From Porphyromonas uenonis DSM 23387 = JCM 13868 (GTDB taxonomy: Bacteria; Bacteroidota; Bacteroidia; Bacteroidales; Porphyromonadaceae), in the NCBI RefSeq assembly GCF_000482365.1, contig NZ_AXVC01000023.1, positions 37,924-101,923 on the forward strand: 64,000 nt of DNA. The letters are read 5' to 3'. Of this stretch, positions 25,911 to 35,082 are shown one piece after another. The position numbers and the translations under genes were made by a program. A model generated the notes under the pieces. The model saw only the letters and a program-made list of their open reading frames with translations, ran no database searches and was not told where the DNA came from. Each line of letters opens with the position of its first letter. The stretch's first letter is position 1.

Positions 25911-26900
25911 TTGACACAGCAGATCATACTACTGACCAATACGGGCTCTCCACGGACAGCTGACGAGGAGGATGTACGGAGGTACCTACAGGAGTTTCTC
26001 ACTGATGGGGATATCATCTCTGTACCCTATCTGATGCGACAGCTACTGGTGCGTGGCATCATCGTGCCTCGTCGTACGCACTTCTCATCAGAGCGGTATC
26101 GTCGCCTCCTGGCACTCTCCGATGGGGTCATGCCTCTGACCGTAGAGATGCAGCGGCTCGCAGAGCAAGTCGCTCAGCTGACGCAACTCCCGACGCTCTA
26201 CACACCACGCTATGCGCAGACAAGCCGTGCTCAGTGGGGCGAGCGTATTGCCCAGCTTGTCGGAACGGACGATGTGGAGGTGCTACTGCTCCCGCTCTTT
26301 CCTCAGTACACAAGGAGCAATGCGGGGAGTGCCATCACCTATTTCTCGGACCTGCCCAAGCCTACTGGAGGACAATACAAGACCTCTGTGCTGACTCCTT
26401 GGGGTACCGACCCGCACTACATCCAGCAACTGTCTGAAGTGCTCCAAAGGTATGTGGATACGAGCGACAGTACCTACCACTACATCGCCTCCTATCATAG
26501 TATCCCCGAGGCGCATCAGAAGTACGACCAGACGCATGGCTGGGACTACCACGCTCAGTGTGTCGCTACGCTACAAGCGATAATTAGCAGGCTGAGCATA
26601 CCTGAGGAGCGGGTCCATCTCACCTTTCACTCCGCCATGGGACATGGGCGCTGGTTAGAGCCGACGCTCGTCAGGGTACTACAAGAGCTCGCAGCTCAGG
26701 GAGTTCGTCGCGCCGTACTCTTTAGTCCTAGCTTTGTTGCAGATTGCCTAGAGACGAAGTTGGATCTGCAACTGGAGGCTCGTGATCTATTCCTCGCAGC
26801 CGGAGGCGAAGAGCTTATCTACGTGCCCTGTCTCTCCACCCACCTCGATAGTGGCGCACTCATTGCTCGCTTAGTCGAACGGGTACAACGGCAACGCTAG
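25911..26900 (+). CDS. hemH: ferrochelatase
   Basis: HemH inserts Fe2+ into protoporphyrin IX (or a late precursor) to make heme. The N-terminal LLTNTGSP and DVRRYLQEFLTD, the active-site His196 in SYHSIPEAH and the conserved Glu281 in VADCLETK are visible. The chosen TTG start at 25911 is 4 nt after the preceding stop and gives 329 residues, close to the family norm. A GTG at 25863 would overlap the upstream gene by 44 nt. Other heme-synthesis genes are absent from the window; the convergent TonB receptor may import iron or heme. Confidence 0.9.
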   Translation: MTQQIILLTNTGSPRTADEEDVRRYLQEFLTDGDIISVPYLMRQLLVRGIIVPRRTHFSSERYRRLLALSDGVMPLTVEMQRLAEQVAQLTQLPTLYTPRYAQTSRAQWGERIAQLVGTDDVEVLLLPLFPQYTRSNAGSAITYFSDLPKPTGGQYKTSVLTPWGTDPHYIQQLSEVLQRYVDTSDSTYHYIASYHSIPEAHQKYDQTHGWDYHAQCVATLQAIISRLSIPEERVHLTFHSAMGHGRWLEPTLVRVLQELAAQGVRRAVLFSPSFVADCLETKLDLQLEARDLFLAAGGEELIYVPCLSTHLDSGALIARLVERVQRQR

Positions 26901-26921
26901 CCCACTTTTGCGTAAACCAAG

Positions 26922-26962
26922 AAGGGTGCAAACTAGACTTCTCTCTAGCTTGCACCCTTTTG
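26922..26962. terminator. bidirectional terminator between hemH and the TonB receptor
   Basis: AAGGGTGCAA pairs with TTGCACCCTT, extended inside by CTAGA/TCTAG, with a T-run on each strand side (TTTTGC on plus, CTTCTTGG on minus). It serves two convergent genes. Confidence 0.82.
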
Positions 26963-26995
26963 CTTAGTTGAGACTGCCGTCTCAGTCTGGAGGGC

Positions 26996-29632
26996 TTAGA
27001 ACTTCATCGTCATACCCATATAGACCGTGCGAGGCTGCATAGGTCCGTATATATAGCCACTATCACGTCCGCCACCTAGATCAAAGTCATTTTGGAATGA
27101 GTTGAGTAGGTTGTTGGCTCCGAGGAAGAGCTGCAGAGATGAAGAGGTGAAGATGTCGAAGTCGTAAGAGATACGAGCACCTAGATCGAAGAACGAAGGT
27201 GTCTTCTCGATGCGTCCCCACTTAGGAGCAGCACCGCTCTTATCCTCAGCACCAGCCTCGCGCTGACCAGCAGCAACAAGGTCACGGTCTAAGACAGCGC
27301 TCCCAGCACCGTACTCGATCACGTGCGGAGCAAACATAGAGCCCGTATAGTTGCACGTAGCGGTTAGGTTGAGCGTAGAGACAGGGTTGTAGGTTAGCGT
27401 TAGGTAGCCGTAAGTCATAGGCGTTCTCATGAAGTTGCGGCTCTTGAGCTCAAAGCTAACGAAGTTGCCGTCGCCATCGGTAAGGAAGCCGTCAGCCATC
27501 TTCGGGCCATTGTTCTCAAGCGTATTGATGTCGCTAGGAGCATCTTCGTTCTCACCCTTGATGAGCGAACGCTCTACGCCTGTGCTCTCTGCCTCATCCC
27601 AGAGGCTCTTGGCAATGGTAAAGCCAGCCTGTACGGTAAAGCGCTTGTAAGCAACCTTACCCTCGATATTGGCACCATAGACCGAAGCGTCTGAAGCGTT
27701 GTAGCGCTCGAAGAGCGTAAAGCCCTCACGCTCCTCTATAGGACGTGTGTTGAAAGCGCCCTGGAGACGTGTGAAGAAGCCCTCAAGGAGGAGGTTAGCC
27801 TGCATAGCTCCGTGAGAGAAGTACATATCGTTGCTCAGGTTGAAGCTGTGGCTGTACTCAGGCTTGAGCCCCTTTACGTTGACTACCTTCTGCGCCTCAC
27901 CCGATACGACACCGACGTGTAGATCCTCGTCGAAGGTCTGAGGAGCGCGGAAGCCCTGTGCGTAGGAAGCACGGAGGTTCATCCAGGTGAATGGATTGTA
28001 GCGTAGCGTAGCACGAGGAGTAAAGATAGGCTTGATAGCACCCTTGTCAGTTCTAATAGCAGAGTGCTCATCGAGACGACCACTGAGGAGGAGGGTAAAG
28101 ACTTTGTTCGTCCACTCAATCTGAGCGATCTGGCTAAGATTGTGAATACGCTGATCTAGACCAGGAGCGCGAGAGCTACCGTCAGCCAGCTTCTGATACT
28201 TGAGGATAGGCATCTCATCGTTGAGGTGGTCGTATAGATACTCAGCACCGACGAGGATATTGCCTGGCATGAAGAAGAGGCGATCCGTCTTGTAGGAGTA
28301 CTGCGCACCGCCCATAGCTACATTACCGTGGGTCAGACCGTAGTTGTCACCGTAAGCCTCCTTAGGTGTAGCGTGCTTGTCGTCAGCTACATTCTCCTCA
28401 TCAATACCGCCGTAGTAACTGTTGCGGACGATACTCTGACCAGAGGCGTAGAGCTGGAAGTTGTGCTTGTAGTCTGCTGTGTGAGCATCGTAGCGTAGAT
28501 TACCGCTTAGGATCGAGTGACCGACACTCTCAGCGACAGCGACCACATGCTCAGGACGCTCGAAGTGGTCACCACCACGACGCTTCTCCTGGATGGAGTG
28601 AATCTCAGCGGTGATCTTGTTGTAGGGATTGAGGCGGAAGAAGAGATGCGTACCGAGTGCACGGCTCTCTAGCTGTCCTATCTCGGAGAAGCCATCGCCA
28701 TTGGCATCCCAACCCGTACGTGTACGATGCTGTCCGAAGATCATCGCACCCATCTCACGGTCAGGGCTGAGGATCGTACCGTTGAAAGCAATCGTATTGT
28801 CTGGCTTCTTGCCACCGATGAGCGAGAAGTTTTCGCTCAGTGAGAAGCTATTGGTCGTAGGCTCCTTGGTGATTACGTTGACTACACCAGCGATAGCTGA
28901 CGAACCGTAGAGTGCTGAACCACCGCCACGGACGACCTCTACGCGGTCGATCATATTAGCGGGGAGCTGCTCTAGACCGTAGACACCAGCTAGTGCGGAG
29001 AAGACGGGACGGCTATCGATCAAGATCTGCGAGTAGCGCCCGTCAAGACCGTTGATACGAACCTGGTTGAAGCCACAGTTCTGGCAGTCGTTCTCGACAC
29101 GGATACCAGGCTTGAAGGAGAGACCACCAGCGAGGTTGACCGCATTGTTGAGCTGGAAGCTCTTGCTGTCGATCACCGATACCAGTGTAGGAGCGTAGCG
29201 GCGTAGCGTGCGCTGACGGTTTGCTGTGACAACCACCTCCTCAAGCTGGGTGTCATCAAGAACCGCATCAAAGTTGACCTCTAACGTCTCCCCTTTCTGG
29301 AGGGTGATTTCCTTGACCTGAGTCAGGTAGCCATCAGCGAGCATCGTCAGCGTGAGCTTGCCAGGCTTCTGATTGCGGAAGGAGTAGTGTCCCGAAGCGT
29401 CAGTCGTGACCGATACATTGTACTGCTGGATGATGATGGTAGCACCAGCTATGTGCTTTCCTGTAGTAGCGTCCACCACGTGACCCGTGATGTGTGCATC
29501 GGCATTGGGTGATACGATAGGCAGCATGCGCTCAGCTGTGAGAGCTGCAGGCGCAGCCACCGCCATAGAGAGCGAGCAGAGAGTCGCAAGGAGTGCGCTC
29601 ATCGCCCTGATTGGTAGTTTACTGTACTGCAT
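26996..29632 (-). CDS. TonB-dependent outer-membrane receptor
   Basis: An 878-residue outer-membrane receptor. It has a signal peptide ending near AVA (~26) and a CarboxypepD_reg-like domain (~45-125, ITGHVVDATTGKHIAGATI). The sequence LEEVVVTANR marks the TonB-box region, followed by a plug domain (~140-260) and a C-terminal barrel ending in Phe (MTMKF). The plug contains ENDCQNCGFNQVRINGL, a pattern shared with Bacteroidota receptors annotated for heme, iron or cobalamin. There is no SusD partner, so a metal or metal-chelate ligand is likelier than glycan. It is convergent with hemH, which fits iron/heme but does not prove it. Confidence 0.9.
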   Translation of the reverse strand: MQYSKLPIRAMSALLATLCSLSMAVAAPAALTAERMLPIVSPNADAHITGHVVDATTGKHIAGATIIIQQYNVSVTTDASGHYSFRNQKPGKLTLTMLADGYLTQVKEITLQKGETLEVNFDAVLDDTQLEEVVVTANRQRTLRRYAPTLVSVIDSKSFQLNNAVNLAGGLSFKPGIRVENDCQNCGFNQVRINGLDGRYSQILIDSRPVFSALAGVYGLEQLPANMIDRVEVVRGGGSALYGSSAIAGVVNVITKEPTTNSFSLSENFSLIGGKKPDNTIAFNGTILSPDREMGAMIFGQHRTRTGWDANGDGFSEIGQLESRALGTHLFFRLNPYNKITAEIHSIQEKRRGGDHFERPEHVVAVAESVGHSILSGNLRYDAHTADYKHNFQLYASGQSIVRNSYYGGIDEENVADDKHATPKEAYGDNYGLTHGNVAMGGAQYSYKTDRLFFMPGNILVGAEYLYDHLNDEMPILKYQKLADGSSRAPGLDQRIHNLSQIAQIEWTNKVFTLLLSGRLDEHSAIRTDKGAIKPIFTPRATLRYNPFTWMNLRASYAQGFRAPQTFDEDLHVGVVSGEAQKVVNVKGLKPEYSHSFNLSNDMYFSHGAMQANLLLEGFFTRLQGAFNTRPIEEREGFTLFERYNASDASVYGANIEGKVAYKRFTVQAGFTIAKSLWDEAESTGVERSLIKGENEDAPSDINTLENNGPKMADGFLTDGDGNFVSFELKSRNFMRTPMTYGYLTLTYNPVSTLNLTATCNYTGSMFAPHVIEYGAGSAVLDRDLVAAGQREAGAEDKSGAAPKWGRIEKTPSFFDLGARISYDFDIFTSSSLQLFLGANNLLNSFQNDFDLGGGRDSGYIYGPMQPRTVYMGMTMKF

Positions 29633-29692
29633 AGATTATGATTGTTTGAATGATATACTTGCTTGTCTATCTTTTGGAGGAGCAAAGGTAAG

Positions 29693-29700
29693 ACATCTTC
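29693..29700 (-). promoter_or_regulatory. -7 box of the TonB receptor gene
   Basis: On the minus strand this reads TACCTTTG, 60 nt upstream of the start codon. I see no clear Fur box. Confidence 0.65.
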
Positions 29701-29832
29701 CAGTTGCTAAGCTCATTTAGAGGTAAGTTTACCAGCTACTGGGTAGTAGCCTAGTGGGGTGTGTACCTAGATGCAGGGACCTCTAGACGTCCTCCTTCTA
29801 GACTATCCCCTAAAACTTGCGGAGTTGAGAAT

Positions 29833-29948
29833 AGTTTCTCCCGTATGAAACTAGAATTTCTCCCGTATGAAACTAGAGTTTCTTCCGTATGAAACTAGAG
29901 TTTCTTCCGTATGAAACTAGAGTTTCTTCCGTATGAAACTGAAGTTTC
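29833..29948 (+). repeat. 22-bp dyad array C (GAAACT/AGTTTC stems)
   Basis: Units start at 29847, 29869, 29891, 29913 and 29935, exactly 22 bp apart, after a degenerate first unit. The 8-bp linker is TTCCGTAT or TCCCGTAT, the reverse complement of the linker type in array B, so this array is inverted relative to B. It lies between divergent promoters (TonB receptor and sppA), ending 45 bp before the sppA -7 box. The stretch 29701-29832 has nothing else I recognise. Confidence 0.9.
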
Positions 29949-29993
29949 ACTCAGATAGCAACGATATATGTAGCTTATTCAATATCTATTTGT

Positions 29994-30001
29994 TACCTTT
30001 G
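29994..30001 (+). promoter_or_regulatory. -7 box of the sppA-lpxK-thiL operon
   Basis: TACCTTTG lies 44 nt before the sppA start. Confidence 0.7.
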
Positions 30002-30045
30002 CGGTGCTAACGCTTGCTAAATAGACATTATTACATAGACCCCGT

Positions 30046-31830
30046 ATGAATTCATTTTGGAAGACCTTCTTTGCGACACTGCTAGCGATTATCGTGAGTT
30101 GTGTCATCTTCGTCTCTCTATCTATCATCGCTCTTATTGGCCTTGTCGCAGGGCTGAGCACCAGTGCAAACAACGAAACTCAAAAGATTAAGAACGGGAG
30201 TATCCTCAAGATTGATCTCGCTAAGGTGTCCGATACGTATGTCTCCAATCCTTGGGCTGAGCTAGGCTTTGACAAGAGCGACGGGTGTCAAGACTTGCCT
30301 CTCTCCTATGTTCTTGAGGCTATAGATGAGGCTAAGAATGATGACCGCATCAAGGGTATCTATCTTAATATGATGGACCCAGGATGTGGCTATGCTTCCG
30401 CAGAAGCCCTCAGAGAAGCTCTAGAGGACTTCAAGCAGACGGGCAAGTTTATCGTCTCCTACGCAGACTTATACTCGCTCAAGGGGTACTACCTCGCCTC
30501 CGTGGCTGACCAGCTTTATGTCAATAAGGAGGGCTCTATCGCTTTCGATGGTTTGGCTGGCGGAGCGGTCTTCTTCAAGGACTTGCTAGACAAGATCGGT
30601 GTGGAGATGATGGTCTTTAAGGTGGGCACCTTCAAGAGTGCTGTGGAGCCTTACATGCTCAATGGTATGAGCGAGGCAAATCGCACCCAGATCACCTCTT
30701 ACCTTGGCGATATATGGGGGCGCATCTTAAGTGAAGTGGGCACCAGCCGTGGGCTAGACAGTGTACGCCTGCAGGCTCTAGCGGATAGTATGCAGTCTGT
30801 CCAGTCGACCGACTCTTACCTGGCTAACAAGCTCATCGATGGCGCACTCTATCAGGATCAAGCTCTAGAGCAGCTCTGCTCGCTCGTGAATGTAGATGAG
30901 CCGGATGACCTTTACTTCGTCTCGCTAAGTGATGTGTATGCCACACGTAGCTCTAATCGTAGCGGAGAGGCTAATATAGGTGTCCTCTTTGCTGAGGGCG
31001 AGATCAATGTCGAGCAGGCTGACTCGCCATTTAACACCAATAAAGTAGTCACTGACCAACTCTCCGATCGTATCCTAGAGATGGCCGAAGACGACGACTA
31101 CGATGCACTCGTGGTACGTGTCAATTCGCCAGGCGGTAGTAGCTACATCTCTGAGCAGCTTTGGTATGCTGTCCATAAGGCTAGTCAAAACAAACCTGTC
31201 GTCATCTCTATGGGAGACTACGCCGCTTCTGGTGGGTACTATATGTCTTCGGGCGCTAGCTACATATTTGCCGAGCCCTCGACCATTACAGGCTCTATCG
31301 GCATCTTTGGCGTCGTACCTAATGCGACCAAGCTGGCTAACAAGATCGGAGTACATCAGGATGTGGTCAAGACAGCTCGCTATGCTGACCTAGGCGCCCT
31401 CGACCGTCCATGGACCGAGGAGGAGCGAGGACTCTTCCAGCAGTATGTCAATCGTGGCTACGAGCTCTTCCTCAAGCGTGTCTCCGAGGGTCGTGGCATG
31501 ACAAGAGACCAGGTGGACTCAATAGCTCAGGGACGTGTATGGACTGGCGCTCAGGCTCTGGGACTAGGACTCGTCGATGAGCTGGGCGGTCTACAGGACG
31601 CTATCGCTTATGCCGCTACTCAGGCTGGATACGACAGCTATCATGTGACTTACATGAGACGTGAGGTCAATCTACTCCAAGAGCTATTCGACAGATCGAC
31701 GCAGACCGTACGCATGAAGCTGATGAACTCATGGTTTACCGAGGAAGAAATCCGCTACATAGACCAGCTCCGTGAGCTACGAGCTATGTCAGGTCTTCAA
31801 GCTCGTCTGCCTATGGTCGTAGACCTCTAG
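30046..31830 (+). CDS. sppA: signal peptide peptidase SppA, 67-kDa type
   Basis: An inner-membrane Ser/Lys protease (S49 family) that degrades cleaved signal peptides. The N-terminal membrane anchor is at ~8-36. The protein has the duplicated long form of 594 residues. Catalytic Lys197 lies in VGTFKSAVEPY in the first half and nucleophile Ser395 in YAASGGYYMSS in the second; PGGSSYISEQLW shapes the active site. It is the first gene of an operon with lpxK and thiL. Confidence 0.94.
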   Translation: MNSFWKTFFATLLAIIVSCVIFVSLSIIALIGLVAGLSTSANNETQKIKNGSILKIDLAKVSDTYVSNPWAELGFDKSDGCQDLPLSYVLEAIDEAKNDDRIKGIYLNMMDPGCGYASAEALREALEDFKQTGKFIVSYADLYSLKGYYLASVADQLYVNKEGSIAFDGLAGGAVFFKDLLDKIGVEMMVFKVGTFKSAVEPYMLNGMSEANRTQITSYLGDIWGRILSEVGTSRGLDSVRLQALADSMQSVQSTDSYLANKLIDGALYQDQALEQLCSLVNVDEPDDLYFVSLSDVYATRSSNRSGEANIGVLFAEGEINVEQADSPFNTNKVVTDQLSDRILEMAEDDDYDALVVRVNSPGGSSYISEQLWYAVHKASQNKPVVISMGDYAASGGYYMSSGASYIFAEPSTITGSIGIFGVVPNATKLANKIGVHQDVVKTARYADLGALDRPWTEEERGLFQQYVNRGYELFLKRVSEGRGMTRDQVDSIAQGRVWTGAQALGLGLVDELGGLQDAIAYAATQAGYDSYHVTYMRREVNLLQELFDRSTQTVRMKLMNSWFTEEEIRYIDQLRELRAMSGLQARLPMVVDL

Positions 31831-31879
31831 TCTCTCAGAGCAATACAGACATCCCCTTCCCTCTTGACTCTCCCTCAGT

Positions 31880-33013
31880 ATGGATCAGACACCCAAGATT
31901 AATCGATGGCTATTACCACTCTCCGCTCTTTATGGAGTGGGCGTGTCGCTACGCAATAGCCTTTACAATATGGGGCGTCTGAAGAGTCATTCGTTTCCCA
32001 TCCCCATCATCTGTGTCGGCAACCTTGCCGTAGGCGGTACGGGCAAGACTCCTATGATAGAGCACCTCGTCCGTATGCTCATGGGGGATCTGCGGATTGC
32101 TATCGTGTCTCGAGGCTATAAGCGTAGGTCCATGGGGCTAAAGGTAGCCGAGCTAGGCGATAGCGCCAGTCGCATAGGCGACGAGCCAGCTCAAATCCTG
32201 CGCAAGTTTGGCGACAAGATACAGATCATCGTGGATGGCAATAGGGTGCGTGCCATTAACTACCTAGTCAATCAGCCCTACTCGCAGCGACCCGATGTGA
32301 TCTTGATGGACGACGGCTTCCAGCATCGCTCCGTGCAACCCTCGTTTTCCATCCTTTTGTCCAGCTACAATAGACTCATGACGGAGGATGCGCTACTCCC
32401 TGCGGGTCGCCTTCGTGAATCAGCTCGTGGGCGCTATCGTGCCGATGTGGTAGTCGTGACCAAGTGTCCTACCCTACTCAAGCCGATAGACTGCACCTTT
32501 ACGGAGCGCCGGTTAGATCTCTATCCGCATCAGCGGCTCTTCTTTAGCGAGGTCAAGTATGAAGACCCCGTGCCCATCTTCCGCAGAAATGCCGAAGCCA
32601 CAAAGATTGACACCAACGCTGTCGTTATTGCCCTGTCGGGTATCTCACACCCCGAGGAGTTCTTCGCTTATGTAGAGCGCGGCTTCTCCCGTGTGGTGAC
32701 CCTACCCTATGCAGATCATCACCACTACTCTAGACGCAATGTGACTACTTGGGAAAACATCCTGACAGACTATCTGACGCGCGGCGTGGAGGTGGTCTTC
32801 CTCTGTACCGACAAGGATGCAGTCAAGATCTTCGAGCTGGAGTCCTACATGAGCAGTGAGCTACGTGAGCGCTTCCTCCGCCTGCCTATACAGGTGCGCT
32901 TCAAGTCTCACGGCGAGGAGGATCTGCGCAAGCTTGTCTTGGGGCATATCGCACAGTTTACACGTGCACAGGCTCAAAAAGAGGAGCACAAGGAGGAAGA
33001 GGAAAAGGAATAA
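31880..33013 (+). CDS. lpxK: tetraacyldisaccharide 4'-kinase
   Basis: LpxK phosphorylates the 4' position of the lipid A precursor at the inner membrane. The P-loop GGTGKTP is at ~52-58, preceded by the N-terminal membrane-associated helix with YNMGRLKSHSFP. DDGFQHR near residue 144 carries the conserved Asp and His of the family. The 377-residue length is somewhat long because of an acidic, lysine-rich tail (QKEEHKEEEEKE). It starts 49 nt after sppA and ends 3 nt before thiL. Many Porphyromonas lipid A forms later lose phosphates. Confidence 0.93.
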   Translation: MDQTPKINRWLLPLSALYGVGVSLRNSLYNMGRLKSHSFPIPIICVGNLAVGGTGKTPMIEHLVRMLMGDLRIAIVSRGYKRRSMGLKVAELGDSASRIGDEPAQILRKFGDKIQIIVDGNRVRAINYLVNQPYSQRPDVILMDDGFQHRSVQPSFSILLSSYNRLMTEDALLPAGRLRESARGRYRADVVVVTKCPTLLKPIDCTFTERRLDLYPHQRLFFSEVKYEDPVPIFRRNAEATKIDTNAVVIALSGISHPEEFFAYVERGFSRVVTLPYADHHHYSRRNVTTWENILTDYLTRGVEVVFLCTDKDAVKIFELESYMSSELRERFLRLPIQVRFKSHGEEDLRKLVLGHIAQFTRAQAQKEEHKEEEEKE

Positions 33014-33016
33014 TCT

Positions 33017-34051
33017 ATGAATACACCTATCTCTGACTTAGGAGAGTTCGGACTGATCCGAAAGCTCACTGAGCAGTTTGCCATCATATCGCCCGACCGT
33101 GTCCGCATGGCCGTCGGTGACGATGCCGCCATCTTGCAGATGAAGCCCGACGAAGAGCTATTGGTCACGACCGATATGCTCCTCGAGGGCGTACACTTTG
33201 ACATGACCTACATGCCGCTCAAGCACCTAGGCTACAAGGCGGTCGTGGTCAACGTCTCCGACATCTGCGCCATGAATGGCATCCCCCAGCAGATCACCGT
33301 CTCTCTAGGTATCTCGGCTAGGTACACGACCGAGATGATCGAAGAGCTATATAAAGGTATCGAGCTAGCCTGCCAGCACTACCAGGTGGACCTCGTCGGC
33401 GGGGATACATGTGCCTCACAAAACGGACTCGCCATCAGTATCACATGCCTCGGCTCCGTCGCTAAGGGCGAGGCTGTCCTGCGCTCGGGCGCTCAACCAA
33501 ACGATCTCATCTGCGTAACGGGCAACCTAGGCGCAGCCTACATGGGCTTCCAGCTCCTAGAGCGTGAGCACCGCACCTTCCTAAGCGCACCAACGGAGGA
33601 GTTTGAGCCACACTTTGAGGGATACGAATACCTGATCGAGCGTCAGCTCATGCCCTCAGCGCAGCGCTGGTTGCGTGGCAAGCTGGCCGAGCAGGGAGTC
33701 ACCCCGACAGCCATGATAGACATCAGCGACGGACTAAGCTCCGAGCTACTACACATAGCGGAGCGGTCGCAGGTAGGCGTACGGGTCTTTGAGGATCGAC
33801 TACCTCTAGATCGTGAGACGCTAGCGCTATGCGAGGAGATGAATATGTCGCCCGTCACGGCAGCCTTCAATGGTGGCGAGGATTACGAGCTTCTCTTCAC
33901 CGTGCCACTAGCACAGGTCGGTCAAGTCTCCGATATCGAGGGCGTCTCCATCATAGGGCATGTCACGGACGCCTCTGAGGGCTGTCGCTGGGTCTCGACC
34001 GATCGAGCCGAGCATGAGCTCAAAGCTCAGGGGTGGAACGCCTTCAGCTAG
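33017..34051 (+). CDS. thiL: thiamine-monophosphate kinase
   Basis: ThiL phosphorylates thiamine phosphate to the diphosphate cofactor. Motifs are the N-terminal GEFGLIRKL, VGDDAAIL, TTDMLLEGVHFD, and the metal-binding VGGDTCAS and MIDISDGLSSEL. At 344 residues it has the usual length. It is the third gene of the sppA operon, 3 nt after lpxK. Other thi genes are not in the window, and I see no TPP riboswitch. Confidence 0.94.
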   Translation: MNTPISDLGEFGLIRKLTEQFAIISPDRVRMAVGDDAAILQMKPDEELLVTTDMLLEGVHFDMTYMPLKHLGYKAVVVNVSDICAMNGIPQQITVSLGISARYTTEMIEELYKGIELACQHYQVDLVGGDTCASQNGLAISITCLGSVAKGEAVLRSGAQPNDLICVTGNLGAAYMGFQLLEREHRTFLSAPTEEFEPHFEGYEYLIERQLMPSAQRWLRGKLAEQGVTPTAMIDISDGLSSELLHIAERSQVGVRVFEDRLPLDRETLALCEEMNMSPVTAAFNGGEDYELLFTVPLAQVGQVSDIEGVSIIGHVTDASEGCRWVSTDRAEHELKAQGWNAFS

Positions 34052-34090
34052 TCCCCTCCCCTCAAAAGTTTGCGGTAAGCGCCCCATATC

Positions 34091-34127
34091 AGAAGGCTCA
34101 ATCGTCATAAGCGGTTGAGCCTTCTCT
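34091..34127. terminator. terminator after thiL (convergent with trmN6)
   Basis: An 11-bp perfect stem AGAAGGCTCAA / TTGAGCCTTCT with a 13-nt loop is followed by CTCTG. It could serve either strand. Confidence 0.72.
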
Positions 34128-34144
34128 CTGCTTATGGTCCAAGG

Positions 34145-34206
34145 GTTCTTATCGGAGGAAATGAGCGTTCTCCACGGAGCTATCTGTCAATTGCTCCGTG
34201 GAGATT
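34145..34206. repeat. degenerate 22-bp dyad units between convergent genes
   Basis: TTC-TTATCGGAG-GAA is followed 22 bp later by a unit with CACGGA in place of ATCGGA. A long hairpin (CTCCACGGAGC / GCTCCGTGGAG, 34170-34203) overlaps the second. This looks like a decayed relative of arrays A-E, but with only two or three units the assignment is tentative. Confidence 0.45.
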
Positions 34207-34279
34207 GCCTGTTTGGGATAAAATGGAAAGTTGCCGAAACCGTCAAAGATGACTCTTCACAGACGAGGAAGCCCCAGCG

Positions 34280-35014
34280 TCAGTCGAGGTATTCGTCTAG
34301 TAGATATGGGCGCAGGAGGTCGCGCGCCTCGGCGGTGTAGCGTTGCTGCGCGGTGCGTATCGCTAGACGCTCCGAGAGACAAGGCGCAGGAGGTGTCGCG
34401 GAGCGGTGCCACTGTGTCAGAAGTCGTATAGCGGGTTGCCCTACGTGGTGATGCAACCCGCAAAGCCGTGTGAGATTGTAGCGGTGCAGCACCGCCTCCC
34501 GACGCAAGAGGGGCAGTGCCTCGACGGGCGTAACTAGGCAGACCGTTGGCTCAGGAGCAACGAGCGGCTCTAGGTAACGAAAGAGTAGATGTGGAGCGAA
34601 GCCCTCCCCCGTGTGTCGTGCCTGACGAAGCGATGCCGTAGCGGGCTGGAGGCCGTCGTAGTAAGGAGGATTGGAGACGATAAAGTCGTAGTGACGGGGT
34701 GGCAAAGCTAGCTCTGGCGCGGTAATGTCACACGACAGTGCCGTGAGCCGATCGCTGTAGGGAGAGCGGGAGAAGTTGTCCTGAGCGGTACGGACCGCTT
34801 CGTCATCGATGTCGATAGCGGTGACCATGGCACTGGGATAGGTCTGCGCGAGCATCAGAGACAGGATGCCGGTGCCTGTTCCCACGTCTAGAACTTGACT
34901 GGCTGTGTGAGCCGTCCTCGCCCACGCTCCGAAGAAGAGCGCATCGGTAGAGATACGCATAGCACAAGCCCCCTGCATGAGTGCGTAGTGTCGCATGCAG
35001 AAGGGCTTGTCCAT
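34280..35014 (-). CDS. trmN6: tRNA1(Val) (adenine(37)-N6)-methyltransferase
   Basis: A class I SAM methyltransferase of 244 residues, YfiC/TrmN6 family, that methylates N6 of A37 in tRNA-Val. FCMRHYALMQGACAMRISTDA at the N-terminus, VLDVGTGTGILSLMLA for SAM binding, and SNPPYYDG (the N6-adenine methylase NPPY motif) are visible. It is the last gene of the minus-strand pyrG operon, 68 nt after carB. A run of seven heptamers lies just before its start. Confidence 0.88.
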   Translation of the reverse strand: MDKPFCMRHYALMQGACAMRISTDALFFGAWARTAHTASQVLDVGTGTGILSLMLAQTYPSAMVTAIDIDDEAVRTAQDNFSRSPYSDRLTALSCDITAPELALPPRHYDFIVSNPPYYDGLQPATASLRQARHTGEGFAPHLLFRYLEPLVAPEPTVCLVTPVEALPLLRREAVLHRYNLTRLCGLHHHVGQPAIRLLTQWHRSATPPAPCLSERLAIRTAQQRYTAEARDLLRPYLLDEYLD

Positions 35015-35024
35015 AGTTTTATTT

Positions 35025-35073
35025 GGCTGTTAGCCGTTGGCTGTTGGCTGTTAGCTGTTGGCCGTTAGCTGTT
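35025..35073 (-). repeat. heptanucleotide repeat (RGCYGTT)x7
   Basis: Seven consecutive 7-mers fit RGCYGTT on the plus strand: GGCTGTT, AGCCGTT, GGCTGTT, GGCTGTT, AGCTGTT, GGCCGTT, AGCTGTT. They fill 49 of the 68 nt between carB and trmN6 and end 10 nt from the trmN6 start. Confidence 0.85.
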
Positions 35074-35082
35074 CTTTTGCTG

